From positions 1 through 36,158 of the forward strand of contig SKHJ01000053.1 of NCBI GenBank assembly GCA_007116965.1: a DNA stretch of 36,158 nucleotides, read 5' to 3'. The stretch comes from Candidatus Kaiserbacteria bacterium (GTDB lineage: Bacteria; Patescibacteriota; Minisyncoccia; Phycocordibacterales; UBA918). The translations under genes were made by a program, and so were the position numbers. Below, in pieces: positions 8,901 to 16,398 of the stretch (positions are counted from its first letter, which is position 1; each line of letters starts with the position of its first letter). Below the pieces are notes generated by a model. That model did not search any database and had not been told where the DNA came from. It worked only from the letters and a program-made list of their open reading frames with translations.

Positions 8901-10372
8901 GTACTGGTATCGATATTGCGGGTAACTTTGCGTACATCACCTCAGCGGGGAGCGGTGACGATCTGCAGGTCTTTGATATCAGTGACCCGGTCAACCCAGT
9001 ACTACTTGATGGGATCAATTTACCTACCCAGGCCAATGATGTAGTAGTGCGGGGTCGGTACGCGTATGTTGTCACTAATTCAGCGGGCAACGATTTTCAT
9101 GTCATCGATATCCTTGACCCATTTGCCATGGACGAAGTTGGTTCATTGCCGCTCCCAACCAGCGCTACCGCTCTGGTGGTCAACGGTCGCTATGCCTATG
9201 TGACCACAGAAGCAGCCGGTCAAGATATCCACGTCATTGACATATTCGACCCTAGTCAACCTCGACTGATCGGCGGGTTTGACCTACAGTCCGGTGACGG
9301 GTTAGCGATAGCGGTCAGTGGTCGCTATGCCTACGTCGGTGGAAGTGGTACCAACAACCGCTTTAGGATATTTGATGTCTCAGGGGCTGAATTGCAATCT
9401 GCAGTTGTTCACTCACTGCTCGGCGGTTCTTTGGATGTCAGTAGTAATGTCGTTGTGGCGGGACGGGTCAGCGCTGGATTGGGGGTAAGTGCGGGAGTAG
9501 AGGGGTTGCGGACCGATGGACAACTGATAGTGCAGGGCACGGGTGACTCGTTCCTGGCGGGCCGTCTTGGTATCGGTACCAGCACGCCGAGTAGCGAGCT
9601 GACTGTGGCCGGTACGATTCGCTCTACTAGTATTGCTGGTTGTGATGGTCTCGATACGGATATGTTCGGTAATATCATTTGCTATTCGCCATCAGATGAG
9701 CGGCTCAAAACCGGCGTACAGAACATTGAAGGAGCCCTAGACTCTGTCTTGCAACTACAAGGCGTCTCGTTCTATTGGCTGGACGAGGAACGGTTTGGGC
9801 CACAGCGTGAACTTGGTTTTATTGCGCAAGAGGTGGCCGAGATATTCCCCGAGGCGGTACGTGAACGAGAGGAATATTGGTCGCTCAACCCTGCTCGTTT
9901 AGTGGCAGTGGTGGTAGAAGCCATCAAAGAGTTGTGGGAGGTAGTGCGAGGCAACCAGGATAAGCTAGCTGAGTTGGAGACACGGGTCGCAGAACTCGAG
10001 GCCCAACAGTCCGCAGCTATTAGTAACACGCCGGGCACTGAAGGGGGTACGACCATTGTGGGAGAAAATCTCTCGACCACAGTAGAAGACGAGGAACCCG
10101 AAACCGCTACCACCACCGCTACGACCAGTGAAATGTCCGCTGCAACGCTGGTGGAGGATGGTGTAGATACAGCCACCAGCTCAACAGCTGCCAGTACGGA
10201 TGTGACCGATACCGACGAGTCAGTGGAGTCGCCATCATCAGCTACCACCACGAGTGCTACGTTGCCAGAGAATGGTATCGAAGCTGTGCCGACGCCAGAG
10301 GTGGAGTCTGATACAGACCAGGGTAATGAGGATAGTGCGATTGCGGATGAACTGACCGAGGACGAAGAATAG
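5987..10372 (+). CDS. Giant exported fibre-like surface protein with LVIVD beta-propeller and C-terminal S74 chaperone domain
   Basis: The 1461-residue protein has a basic N-terminus and a hydrophobic export or anchor segment (about residues 17-35). A long Thr/Ser/Gly/Val-rich beta region follows (about 130-800), with short Cys-containing segments (GGCVDC, SGCFAIGGVC, GGCVSVDGVC) and three copies of a DTP...ALTQ...LGVG...TLTV repeat. Next come seven LVIVD-type blades (about 826-1132), each with a GxYAYV strand and a FxVIDxxDPxxP strand. At about 1236 SDERLK begins an S74 intramolecular chaperone domain (GVSFYWL, ELGFIAQEVAEIFPEAV, NPARLVAVVVEAIKEL), followed by a short coiled coil and a roughly 120-residue acidic Thr/Ser tail. 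S74 domains in phage tail fibres drive trimer folding and then cut themselves off at the Ser. By analogy this could be a trimeric surface adhesin. A TTG at 5981 is an alternative start. Confidence 0.88.
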   Translation: MRIRGGPKSWSKRLESIVHITVAVLTVTMFAYSAGVRVDLERLNAVTQVAQIGSALPTETTGLTPESESQSRWYEPITTQVRHVWSVVGETWYLVRTGAVFQLAQVGTSVPEGEAAAAALRPPGSWPLQPATDPSAGTLIVNTPLLVDNTLTVIGTSSLATTTLGGPLGALDASFTNVSIDGTLTIDTLTAAAVTAGTVGATAIDTATLGATTVETADLGVLNLATIAELIVDSAASLGSLQVLGASEVTTLLATGVLTAQGGMVTQGADIDAGEGEIFASNIVNEIVAGENVTITGTQNVPIISVSADDLVGVLSLNGQSGDLDLVGGVDITISGLTISSNATLATVRSRGGCVDCITDGDVRADLTISGGTINGTPIGLTTPSSAAFTTVAVGTTTSSTTLTVGGGLEVSERILMTGSATSTFFGSVNLESGCFAIGGVCIEGVEPSSYVGLNDTPAGLTNNALQFANASGTALTQSANLVFADGRLGVGTATPERTLTVVGDTLLSGALRVESSTSSQFVGGINVTGGCVSVDGVCLVGGVNRLADLTDVTVVATSTGDILLFDGSDWTNVPTSSLGLGDGRFRGLSDTPDLFTPSAISFVNAGGSALTQDSEFIYSGGQLGVGTSDLRTTLTVGGDISVLGAEALRWYDSDSTHYVGFRAPSTLTGSTVWTLPASDGSANQLLVTDGAGNLFFDDLSALGGGANRYVELTDTPGAFVGAGVIPFVNATSSALTQASTFVFREGRLGVGVNDPGQTLTVQGDIRFQPNAQDIGMVYSTSGNRFGFGTPSISDNRIALRGSLTQFGGVQGDPYELVPRGSVTTLPARVNDIVVVGNLAYAVTDSANNDFHIIDVTNPDNPVEIGQLDLPLNANGRAVTILGQYAYVVSTSQGDDFHVINVSDPTDPEIVNSLPLPTILPTSVNDVAIKGNYAYVVANRTTDAADRQFFVIDITDPTQPSFVNELFLADSGTGIDIAGNFAYITSAGSGDDLQVFDISDPVNPVLLDGINLPTQANDVVVRGRYAYVVTNSAGNDFHVIDILDPFAMDEVGSLPLPTSATALVVNGRYAYVTTEAAGQDIHVIDIFDPSQPRLIGGFDLQSGDGLAIAVSGRYAYVGGSGTNNRFRIFDVSGAELQSAVVHSLLGGSLDVSSNVVVAGRVSAGLGVSAGVEGLRTDGQLIVQGTGDSFLAGRLGIGTSTPSSELTVAGTIRSTSIAGCDGLDTDMFGNIICYSPSDERLKTGVQNIEGALDSVLQLQGVSFYWLDEERFGPQRELGFIAQEVAEIFPEAVREREEYWSLNPARLVAVVVEAIKELWEVVRGNQDKLAELETRVAELEAQQSAAISNTPGTEGGTTIVGENLSTTVEDEEPETATTTATTSEMSAATLVEDGVDTATSSTAASTDVTDTDESVESPSSATTTSATLPENGIEAVPTPEVESDTDQGNEDSAIADELTEDEE
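7346..8291 (+). repeat. Three degenerate fibre repeats in the surface protein
   Basis: Units beginning at 7346, 7751 and 8123 each encode L(N/S/T)DTP, about 15 residues later a SALTQ-like motif, then GRLGVG or GQLGVG, then TLTV(x)GD. Cores are about 165 nt, spaced 405 and 372 nt apart. The pattern suggests repeated beta-structured shaft segments. Similarity is at the protein level, not the DNA level. Confidence 0.7.
8461..9384 (+). repeat. Seven LVIVD-type beta-propeller blades
   Basis: Seven consecutive units of about 40-50 codons carry the strand motifs GNLAYAV, GQYAYVV, GNYAYVV, GNFAYIT, GRYAYVV, GRYAYVT and GRYAYVG. The first six are followed by a VxDxxDP-type strand; the seventh ends in FRIFDVSG without the proline. 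Seven is a complete count for a closed seven-bladed propeller, which is usually a ligand- or protein-binding module. Confidence 0.8.
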
Positions 10373-10428
10373 TAGTGCTTTATCCACAGCGCAACCGTAC
10401 AGCGACACAAAAAACAACCAGTGTAGAG

Positions 10429-10434
10429 TATACT
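10429..10434 (+). promoter_or_regulatory. Putative -10 box (TATACT) for the first WxL-like gene
   Basis: TATACT lies 61 nt before the ATG at 10496, with no clear -35 and no TG extension. It would give an A/T-rich leader of about 55 nt, longer than most leaders in this window. Confidence 0.35.
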
Positions 10435-10495
10435 TTCTAGTATCACCTATCCGTGATGTGCTGAATTATTAGCAAAACTTACGAACCACAAAATT

Positions 10496-11182
10496 ATGCA
10501 GTTCACCAAAGAACACCCAGTTGTTTCTGCCTTGATATCGACCATCTTGATCACTCCGCTGCTCTTTTTCATGTATTTTGCCTTTGAACCACGAGTCGTG
10601 TTGAGTCAATCTGAAGAGGAGACCTTCATTATCGAACAAATAATTGGTGAAGAGATCTCCTTCCAAGTACCTCCTGGTGATGTGGAGATGGACGGTACAC
10701 TAGGTGGTTTGTTGGGAGGAATCAGTAATGGTTCAACTACCTTCGCGGTAGCTACCAACGCACCGCTAGGTTACCAAGTGGAGATCGCGTTCACCCAAGC
10801 AGATGCGATGGTTAACAACGCCTCTTCCACGTACTTTATTCCCAACCTCAATCCTCGCGAATTTGAGTTCTCAACCTCGACTGTCGCTGGTAGCGCTGGC
10901 TTTGCGTACACGGTGACTGGTGGTACGCATGTTGATAACTTTTTCGCTGATGATGGTGATAACTGTGGTACTGGTTCAAACTACTCAGCTGACCGCTGTT
11001 GGTTTATGGAAGAAACCGCTACCACGCCACGGATAATCGTAGACTCAAATTCACCAACTGATGGTCAGGGTGATGAGACGATTCTTTACTTCAGAGTGGC
11101 AGTAGACCAGAACCCATCACTGCAGCTACCGACTGGCACCTATACTGCCACTGCTACCCTTACTGCTGCTCCGCAGACCTAA
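10496..11182 (+). CDS. Exported WxL-like surface protein (paralogue of 12422-13189)
   Basis: The 228-residue product has an N-terminal hydrophobic segment (about residues 10-33) and then a beta-rich, Thr/Ser/Asn-rich domain. The second half aligns by eye with the product of 12422-13189. Both have F-x-F-[SA]-T-S, then a G-F-[AS] strand, then F...DG..(N/T)CG(T/S)G, a RCW motif, then a late strand and a C-terminal Y-x-A-T-x-T-[LV]-T-A end. The ending resembles the close of Firmicutes WxL domains (YxxTLTWxL), but the W-x-L itself is not present. The two cysteines are likely to form a disulfide outside the cell. The WxL relation is an inference from the ending and from the DUF916-like neighbour. 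Confidence 0.65.
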   Translation: MQFTKEHPVVSALISTILITPLLFFMYFAFEPRVVLSQSEEETFIIEQIIGEEISFQVPPGDVEMDGTLGGLLGGISNGSTTFAVATNAPLGYQVEIAFTQADAMVNNASSTYFIPNLNPREFEFSTSTVAGSAGFAYTVTGGTHVDNFFADDGDNCGTGSNYSADRCWFMEETATTPRIIVDSNSPTDGQGDETILYFRVAVDQNPSLQLPTGTYTATATLTAAPQT

Positions 11183-11195
11183 TTTTGCGGCTTTC

Positions 11196-11223
11196 TTGCA
11201 AATGTTACGACAAGAGTTACAAT
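11196..11223 (+). promoter_or_regulatory. Promoter (TTGCAA, 16 nt, TACAAT) for the DUF916-like gene
   Basis: A good -35 (TTGCAA, 11196-11201) and -10 (TACAAT, 11218-11223) are separated by 16 nt, just downstream of the first WxL-like gene. Transcription would begin near 11230, about 50 nt before the ATG at 11281 and 100 nt before the ATG at 11329. Confidence 0.6.
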
Positions 11224-11328
11224 AGGTCAGTAAGCTGGCCAGCAGGTTGTTAGTTGGGTGTTGTTTAGATAGAGGCCGCGATGTGTATGATTTTTATTCC
11301 TATATCCGTAAAGGTACGCGCGCAAGGC

Positions 11329-12399
11329 ATGACATCATTACGTTTGCTGACCTTGTTGTCACTCTTGCTGGTGGCAACGATACCTGTTGGGGTGCTGGCC
11401 GAGACAGGGGCAGCACCAGAAGACCTGGCGGTGCTTGATGAGGAAGTATTAGTGGTTGCAGATGATGATACAGCAGCAGTGACTGCTGACACCTCTACTC
11501 CGGAAGATAGTTATCGCAGAGAACCGCTTGTTAGTCGGGAGGTGTTTGGTGATTTTGTCATCGGTCCGGGTCGGTTTGACGTCGAGTTAGCTCCAGGGCA
11601 GTCGCGTACTGTCGAGATGACCATAGCTAATCGGATGGGGGAGGGTAAGATTTTTAGTTTCGAGACCGAGGATATGGTGGGTGCTCGTGACCCAAACCGC
11701 ACGATCGACCTACTGGGTGACCAGGAAGGGCCGTACAGCCTGCGCGACTTCATTTCTGTCTCGCACCAGACTTTTTTTCTAGAGCACGGACAGCGTGCTC
11801 GGGTACCCGTCACTATCACGTTACCTCCAGATGTGGAGCCGGGTGGACGCTACGGTTCATTGTTGGTGTCGGTTACCTCTCGTCCGAGCCAACAGGTAGC
11901 AGCTGGCACCCGTTCGGGATCGGCTATTGTCAGTCGTATTGGAGCGCTTTTCTTTGTCACGACACCTGGTGATATTGTGCGCGATAGCTCACTAACCAGC
12001 TTTAGTACACGTAATCGGCAACGGTTCTTCACAGCCGGCCCAGTTACCTTTGATATCACACAGGAGAACTTCGGGTCGGTACACACTAATCCGTACGGTC
12101 GGATGGTCATCACCAATATCTTGGGTGAAGAGGTGGGTCGGGTAAACCTGGACCCCTGGTACGTAATGCCGCAAGCAATCCGGACCCGTGAACTCACCTG
12201 GGACCGGGAGTTCTTGTTCGGGCGATATACCGCTACTGCCCAGATCAACCGAGGCTACGATGATATCGTCGACGAAAAGGCTTTCGTCTTCTACGTCGTA
12301 CCGTGGCGTCTAGGAGTGATAGTATTTGGGATTCTTTTCCTCGGCTTCTTGCTTCTCCGCTTGTTCTTCAGCCGCTTCGAACTCAAACGGAAATCGTAG
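11329..12399 (+). CDS. DUF916-like exported membrane-anchored protein
   Basis: The 356-residue protein has a signal peptide (about residues 1-25, LLTLLSLLLVATIPVGVLAE), two beta-sandwich-like extracellular regions and a C-terminal membrane helix (about 328-348) with a short basic tail. The first region begins near residue 70 with RFDVELAPGQSRTVEMTI and includes the pattern of a sulphur-poor Ig-like fold ending in RVPVTITLPPDVEPGGRYGSLLV. This domain order, two Ig-like domains plus a terminal helix, matches the DUF916 family, which in Firmicutes binds WxL proteins and the cell wall. The ATG at 11329 is chosen because it directly precedes a signal peptide; an in-frame ATG at 11281 with a GAGG upstream is an alternative. 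Flanked on both sides by WxL-like paralogues. Confidence 0.65.
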   Translation: MTSLRLLTLLSLLLVATIPVGVLAETGAAPEDLAVLDEEVLVVADDDTAAVTADTSTPEDSYRREPLVSREVFGDFVIGPGRFDVELAPGQSRTVEMTIANRMGEGKIFSFETEDMVGARDPNRTIDLLGDQEGPYSLRDFISVSHQTFFLEHGQRARVPVTITLPPDVEPGGRYGSLLVSVTSRPSQQVAAGTRSGSAIVSRIGALFFVTTPGDIVRDSSLTSFSTRNRQRFFTAGPVTFDITQENFGSVHTNPYGRMVITNILGEEVGRVNLDPWYVMPQAIRTRELTWDREFLFGRYTATAQINRGYDDIVDEKAFVFYVVPWRLGVIVFGILFLGFLLLRLFFSRFELKRKS

Positions 12400-12421
12400 C
12401 TAAATCAACTATGTCAGCACA

Positions 12422-13189
12422 ATGTCACGTTCTATCTATATCACAACTGTTTGCGCGCTGATCTTCACTCCGCTGGTGTTGTGGGGAATTGGGGTAGTGG
12501 GGGCGCAGGTGATGAGTGGTACCACTTACCAGATCGAAAGTGATAGTATCAATTTTGGTGGTGGCTTTAGCGCCTCGGATAACTATACGCTCAAGGATAC
12601 ATTGGGTGAGATTGCGACCGGCGAGTCAGAGAGCGAATCATTTCAGTTGCGTGCGGGCTACCGTCAGTTACTAGCAGTTGCCATCGCCATCTCAGCACCG
12701 ACTCCAGTGACTATGGATCCGCCCATCCCAGGTGTGACCGGTGGTTTTTCGACGGGGTCGACCAGTGTTACCGTGACCACTGATAACCCGGCTGGCTACG
12801 AGCTCGTGATCCGAGCTGAGAGCGAGCCAGCTATGCAAGGACCTAACGGAGCCAGTATCGGTGATTACGAACAGATTGGTGATGCAGATTTTACTTTTGC
12901 TACCAGTAGTACAATGGCGCACTTTGGCTTCTCGGTGGTAGGCGAAGACGCGGCGGCTCGTTTTCGTCATGACGGGTCTAATACCTGTGGTAGCGGAACC
13001 ACCAATACACCGCTGCGCTGTTGGGTTGGATTGCGCAGTTCTCCAGAGTTGGTAGCCCAGCGCACCACCAGTAACCATCCAGAAGGGAGGGAGACTACTT
13101 TCAACTTCCAAGTTGGTATTGGTGATGCGGTATCGCAGCCGCCAGGTGTGTACATAGCTACTACTACCGTGACTGCCTTGCCATTATAA
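12422..13189 (+). CDS. Exported WxL-like surface protein (second paralogue)
   Basis: The 255-residue product has a signal peptide or anchor (about residues 8-28), then a segment (TTYQIESDSINFGGGFSASD, followed by an EIATGES and an LRAGYRQL motif) that reads like a stand-alone surface motif. A beta-rich domain follows, homologous to the product of 10496-11182 and containing the same spaced cysteines (NTCGSG...RCW) and the same C-terminal Y-x-A-T-x-T-V-T-A end. The gene follows the DUF916-like gene after 22 nt and is followed after 9 nt by the fibronectin-III gene, so these three look co-transcribed. Confidence 0.65.
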   Translation: MSRSIYITTVCALIFTPLVLWGIGVVGAQVMSGTTYQIESDSINFGGGFSASDNYTLKDTLGEIATGESESESFQLRAGYRQLLAVAIAISAPTPVTMDPPIPGVTGGFSTGSTSVTVTTDNPAGYELVIRAESEPAMQGPNGASIGDYEQIGDADFTFATSSTMAHFGFSVVGEDAAARFRHDGSNTCGSGTTNTPLRCWVGLRSSPELVAQRTTSNHPEGRETTFNFQVGIGDAVSQPPGVYIATTTVTALPL

Positions 13190-13198
13190 TCCAAGATA

Positions 13199-14806
13199 AT
13201 GAACGCTTGGTTTAAAATCAGTCTTTGGTTACTTCTGCTACTTCCGGTCGGAGCGCTAGCACAAGCAACTAGCCAGTCATTTACAGTTGACCAGTGGTTT
13301 GGTGAACCGCCGACCGAGCCACCGAGTATACCGGCTAACGTAATGGCCACCCCAGTGGCATCCAGCCAGATCGATATAAGTTGGGACGCTTCCACTCACA
13401 CCGCCCCAGTGGTCGGGTACCAGGTCTTTCGTGACCTGGTACAGGTTGCTACGACTGCGGGCACCTTCTTCGCCGATACTGGTCTAACGGCCAGTACTAC
13501 CTACAGCTATACGGTCCGGTCGTTTGATGGGTTTGGTAATATTTCTAGCTCCTCTCTACCAGTGGCAACCACTACTTTTGCCCTGTCGCCGCCGGCACCG
13601 GACCCCGAAGACCCAACTGGACCAAGTAGACAGGCCAGCCAGGTCCCCTTACCGACCTTGGTAGAATTTTCGCTTGAACCAGGGAGTCACAACGCGCGTC
13701 TGGCGTTCACAACTTCTGTACCGGTATGGTATTCGATCAGCTACGGACAAGGGGAGACTTTGACGGAAGGTCAGATCCAGACGGATCGTTTCGCTAGCGA
13801 TCACGTGACCGTCCTAACGGACCTTGAGCCAGGTACCACGTATACGTTTGAGCTCTACGTGACTGATCGGTTCAATCGTGAAGTATTGCTCCGACAAGGA
13901 ATGTTCACGACCAGCGAGCGGTTTGCGGTGGAAAGTCCAGAGAATGTCCTCGGCTTACAGGCCAATGCGGTCGATTCGGACGTGTCACTGCGTTGGCAGA
14001 ACCCTAGCTTTACTGGCTTTGCCTACGTTCGGGTCGTACGCAATCACCGTTTCTATCCATTGGACCCATGGGACGGATTTGTGGTTTACGAAGGAGTCGG
14101 TAACGACTTCTTCGATACGCGAGCCCTGCTGGAGTTCGATCGACAGTACTATACCGTTTTTGTTTACAATCTTAATGGTGATCACTCATCGGGAGCAATC
14201 GCGAGTGCTGTGCGCGGCGTCCGGATACCGCCACTGACACCACCGCCGGTGGTACCCGAGCCAACACCGACAGCAACCAGCACTCCCGACGAGCTGGTTT
14301 TGAGCACGGTACGCGTCAGTGATATTGAATTCATCCAGCAAGACGAGCTGATCGTGCCGCCTGTCGATACTGTATCGTTACTGCGGGGTGTACCGTTTAT
14401 AGTTCGTCTGCCATACGAGACGGTGCTGCCACACCTGAAGGTGATCATCTTTACACTCTACGTACCGGAGGGACAACCGGCTACAGTTTCGTATTTGCTT
14501 CGCAGTAACCCAGAGCAGACCCATTATCAAGCTACCATTCCAGCGTTGACGACGCAGGGTGAACACCCGTTTACGGTCACGGTGTACGATGTACAAACAG
14601 AGCGTCAACACACTGTGGTAGGTACGATCACACTGACTGCACCTGATGAACCATTGCCAGCTGGTGATCCCACGTTGTTGCTGTTGTTGTACCTCTTTCT
14701 ATTAAGTGTAGCAGGTCTGTTCGCTACGATGCTGGCTCGGTGGCTTTGGTTCTTACTCTACCGACGACGGCGAGAGGCGGCTGAGGATAAGCCAGCTCTA
14801 TCTTGA
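13199..14806 (+). CDS. Exported fibronectin type III protein with C-terminal membrane anchor
   Basis: The 535-residue protein has a signal peptide (about residues 4-22, ending near ALAQA). A fibronectin type III domain follows (about 40-127, with PANVMATPVASSQIDISWDAS, Y-x-V-F-R and TYSYTVRSFDGFGN). A second FN3- or Ig-like region comes at about 150-240, a third near 245-340, and then a Pro/Thr linker and a further beta domain. A C-terminal hydrophobic segment (about 493-522) ends with RRRRE. A sequence LPAGD lies directly before the hydrophobic segment; this loosely recalls a sortase sorting signal, but the threonine is missing and the match is weak. It is the last gene of the surface cluster. 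Confidence 0.72.
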   Translation: MNAWFKISLWLLLLLPVGALAQATSQSFTVDQWFGEPPTEPPSIPANVMATPVASSQIDISWDASTHTAPVVGYQVFRDLVQVATTAGTFFADTGLTASTTYSYTVRSFDGFGNISSSSLPVATTTFALSPPAPDPEDPTGPSRQASQVPLPTLVEFSLEPGSHNARLAFTTSVPVWYSISYGQGETLTEGQIQTDRFASDHVTVLTDLEPGTTYTFELYVTDRFNREVLLRQGMFTTSERFAVESPENVLGLQANAVDSDVSLRWQNPSFTGFAYVRVVRNHRFYPLDPWDGFVVYEGVGNDFFDTRALLEFDRQYYTVFVYNLNGDHSSGAIASAVRGVRIPPLTPPPVVPEPTPTATSTPDELVLSTVRVSDIEFIQQDELIVPPVDTVSLLRGVPFIVRLPYETVLPHLKVIIFTLYVPEGQPATVSYLLRSNPEQTHYQATIPALTTQGEHPFTVTVYDVQTERQHTVVGTITLTAPDEPLPAGDPTLLLLLYLFLLSVAGLFATMLARWLWFLLYRRRREAAEDKPALS

Positions 14807-14815
14807 GCGTTTTTC

Positions 14816-14824
14816 TGGTATCAT
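14816..14824 (+). promoter_or_regulatory. Extended -10 (TGG-TATCAT) for gap
   Basis: TGG plus TATCAT lies 33 nt before the gap ATG, giving a predicted leader of about 27 nt that is A/T-rich. No good -35 is seen. Confidence 0.45.
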
Positions 14825-14857
14825 TAGAGTACTTACTAATTTATTTGTTCTTTTGCT

Positions 14858-15892
14858 ATGGTCAATGTGGCGATAAATGGATTTGGTCGAATTGGGCGGG
14901 CGTTCTTTCGTATGGCGTACGAACACCCCGAACTGAACATCGTAGCCATCAATGATCTGGGTGAACCAGAGAATTTGGCGTATCTACTTGAGTTCGACTC
15001 GGTATATGGACGCAGTAGTCAGCCGGTGGTGATCGAGGACGGAATGTTGGTGGTGGGGGAGAAACGAGTCAAGCTACTACAAGAACGGGAGCCACAGGCC
15101 TTACCGTGGGCTGATATGCAAGTAGATATCGTCATAGAGTCTACTGGTTTCTTTGCAACATATGAACTGGCCAAGAAGCATCTCGAGGCGGGAGCAAAGC
15201 GCGTAGTCCTCTCAGCTCCCATCAAGGGAGATCCGGCAGCGGTAGACGTCAGTGGGGCGACAGTCCTGATGGGCGTCAATGATGAACGTCTCGGTGAAGT
15301 GCAAATATCTTCGAACGCATCTTGTACCACCAATGCCACGAGTCCGGTCATTGGTATCTTGCACGAAGCAATTGGTGTACAGAAGGCCGTCTTGAATACA
15401 GTGCATGCCTATACCGCTTCACAATCATTGGTCGATGGTCCGAGTAAAAAAGATTATCGAAGCGGTCGGGCAGCTGCTCTCAACGTTATACCGAGCACTA
15501 CGGGCGCGGCCCAAGCAACTACCGAGGCGCATACTGACCTGGCCGGCAAGTTCGACGGGATGGCTATGCGGGTACCAGTGCCGGTCGGTTCGATCGTTGA
15601 TATTACCTTCGTAGCAACTCGTCCGACTAGTGTCGAAGAGGTTAATAATGCTTTAATCGCTGCCGCTGAGAGTGAGCGATGGCAGCCGATCTTTGCGGTA
15701 ACCGATGAACCTCTCGTATCGAGTGACGTTATCGGCGCTCGCTATGGCTCCATCGCTGATATCAGTTTTACCCGGGTGGTGGACGGTGATTTGGTGAAGG
15801 TGTTGGCCTGGTATGACAACGAAAGTAGTTACACGCACACGCTATTGCTCCACGTTGAACGTATCGCACAGCACCTGAGTACGCAGCAGTAA
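14858..15892 (+). CDS. gap: Glyceraldehyde-3-phosphate dehydrogenase, type I
   Basis: The 344-residue enzyme oxidises glyceraldehyde 3-phosphate to 1,3-bisphosphoglycerate in glycolysis. It has the Rossmann motif INGFGRIGR at the N-terminus and the NAD-contacting INDL (about residues 32-35). The active-site NASCTTNA is at about 149-156, and the substrate-binding HAYTASQSLVDGPSKKD and RAAALNVIPSTTGAA blocks follow. The C-terminal WYDNESSY differs a little from the usual WYDNEWGY. No residue expected for catalysis is missing. It heads a run of carbon-metabolism genes; rpiB starts 5 nt after its stop. Confidence 0.97.
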   Translation: MVNVAINGFGRIGRAFFRMAYEHPELNIVAINDLGEPENLAYLLEFDSVYGRSSQPVVIEDGMLVVGEKRVKLLQEREPQALPWADMQVDIVIESTGFFATYELAKKHLEAGAKRVVLSAPIKGDPAAVDVSGATVLMGVNDERLGEVQISSNASCTTNATSPVIGILHEAIGVQKAVLNTVHAYTASQSLVDGPSKKDYRSGRAAALNVIPSTTGAAQATTEAHTDLAGKFDGMAMRVPVPVGSIVDITFVATRPTSVEEVNNALIAAAESERWQPIFAVTDEPLVSSDVIGARYGSIADISFTRVVDGDLVKVLAWYDNESSYTHTLLLHVERIAQHLSTQQ

Positions 15893-15897
15893 TACGT

Positions 15898-16392
15898 ATG
15901 AGTGAACGACCAGCTCAGTTTGACCACGTGTACTTGGCCGCCGATCACGCTGGCTTGGATCACAAGGACGCGGTCCGTGAGTGGCTCTTAGCTGAAGGGT
16001 GGTCGGTGACCGACTTTGGTGCTTTTGTCCGTAATGACGAAGATGATTTTCCCGTCTTTATCAGCCAGGTGTCACGAATCATTTCGCAAAATCCGCAACA
16101 AGCCGGTATCATCTTCGGTGGTTCAGGCAACGGGGAAGCGATACTCGCTAACCGTTTTCCCAACGTGCGAGCAGCGGTGTACTATGGCGGACCTGATGAA
16201 ATTGTCACGCTGTCACGCGAACATAATGACAGCAACATTCTCTCAATTGGCGCTCGTTTTGTTGATACCGATACGACCAAGCGTTTGATCTGGGAGTGGC
16301 TTCATACACCGCGATCGGAACAGGCCAAGTATATTCGTCGCAATCAACAGATCGCACATATTACCAAGCAGATCAGACCAACCACCACCTAA
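15898..16392 (+). CDS. rpiB: Ribose-5-phosphate isomerase B
   Basis: The 164-residue protein belongs to the RpiB/LacAB family, which interconverts ribose 5-phosphate and ribulose 5-phosphate. Motifs include AADHAG near residue 15, GGSGNGEAI near residue 76, and SREHNDSN, IGARF. The active-site loop reads GGSGNGE instead of the E. coli-type CGTGIG. The Cys base is therefore missing, and the Glu of GNGE probably takes its role, as in the mycobacterial type of RpiB. It lies between gap and the rpe-like gene with gaps of 5 and 6 nt, consistent with one transcript for the pentose phosphate steps. Confidence 0.92.
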   Translation: MSERPAQFDHVYLAADHAGLDHKDAVREWLLAEGWSVTDFGAFVRNDEDDFPVFISQVSRIISQNPQQAGIIFGGSGNGEAILANRFPNVRAAVYYGGPDEIVTLSREHNDSNILSIGARFVDTDTTKRLIWEWLHTPRSEQAKYIRRNQQIAHITKQIRPTTT

Positions 16393-16398
16393 AATCGT

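Noticed and set aside
9772..10446. Minus-strand ORF (224 codons) opposite the end of the surface protein gene
   Set aside because: It mirrors the S74 domain and Thr/Ser/Glu tail; Ser/Val-rich low complexity and no promoter or ribosome site.
11172..11190. CCGCA/TGCGG hairpin at the end of the first WxL-like gene
   Set aside because: 5-bp stem only, partly inside the coding sequence, with an interrupted T-run.
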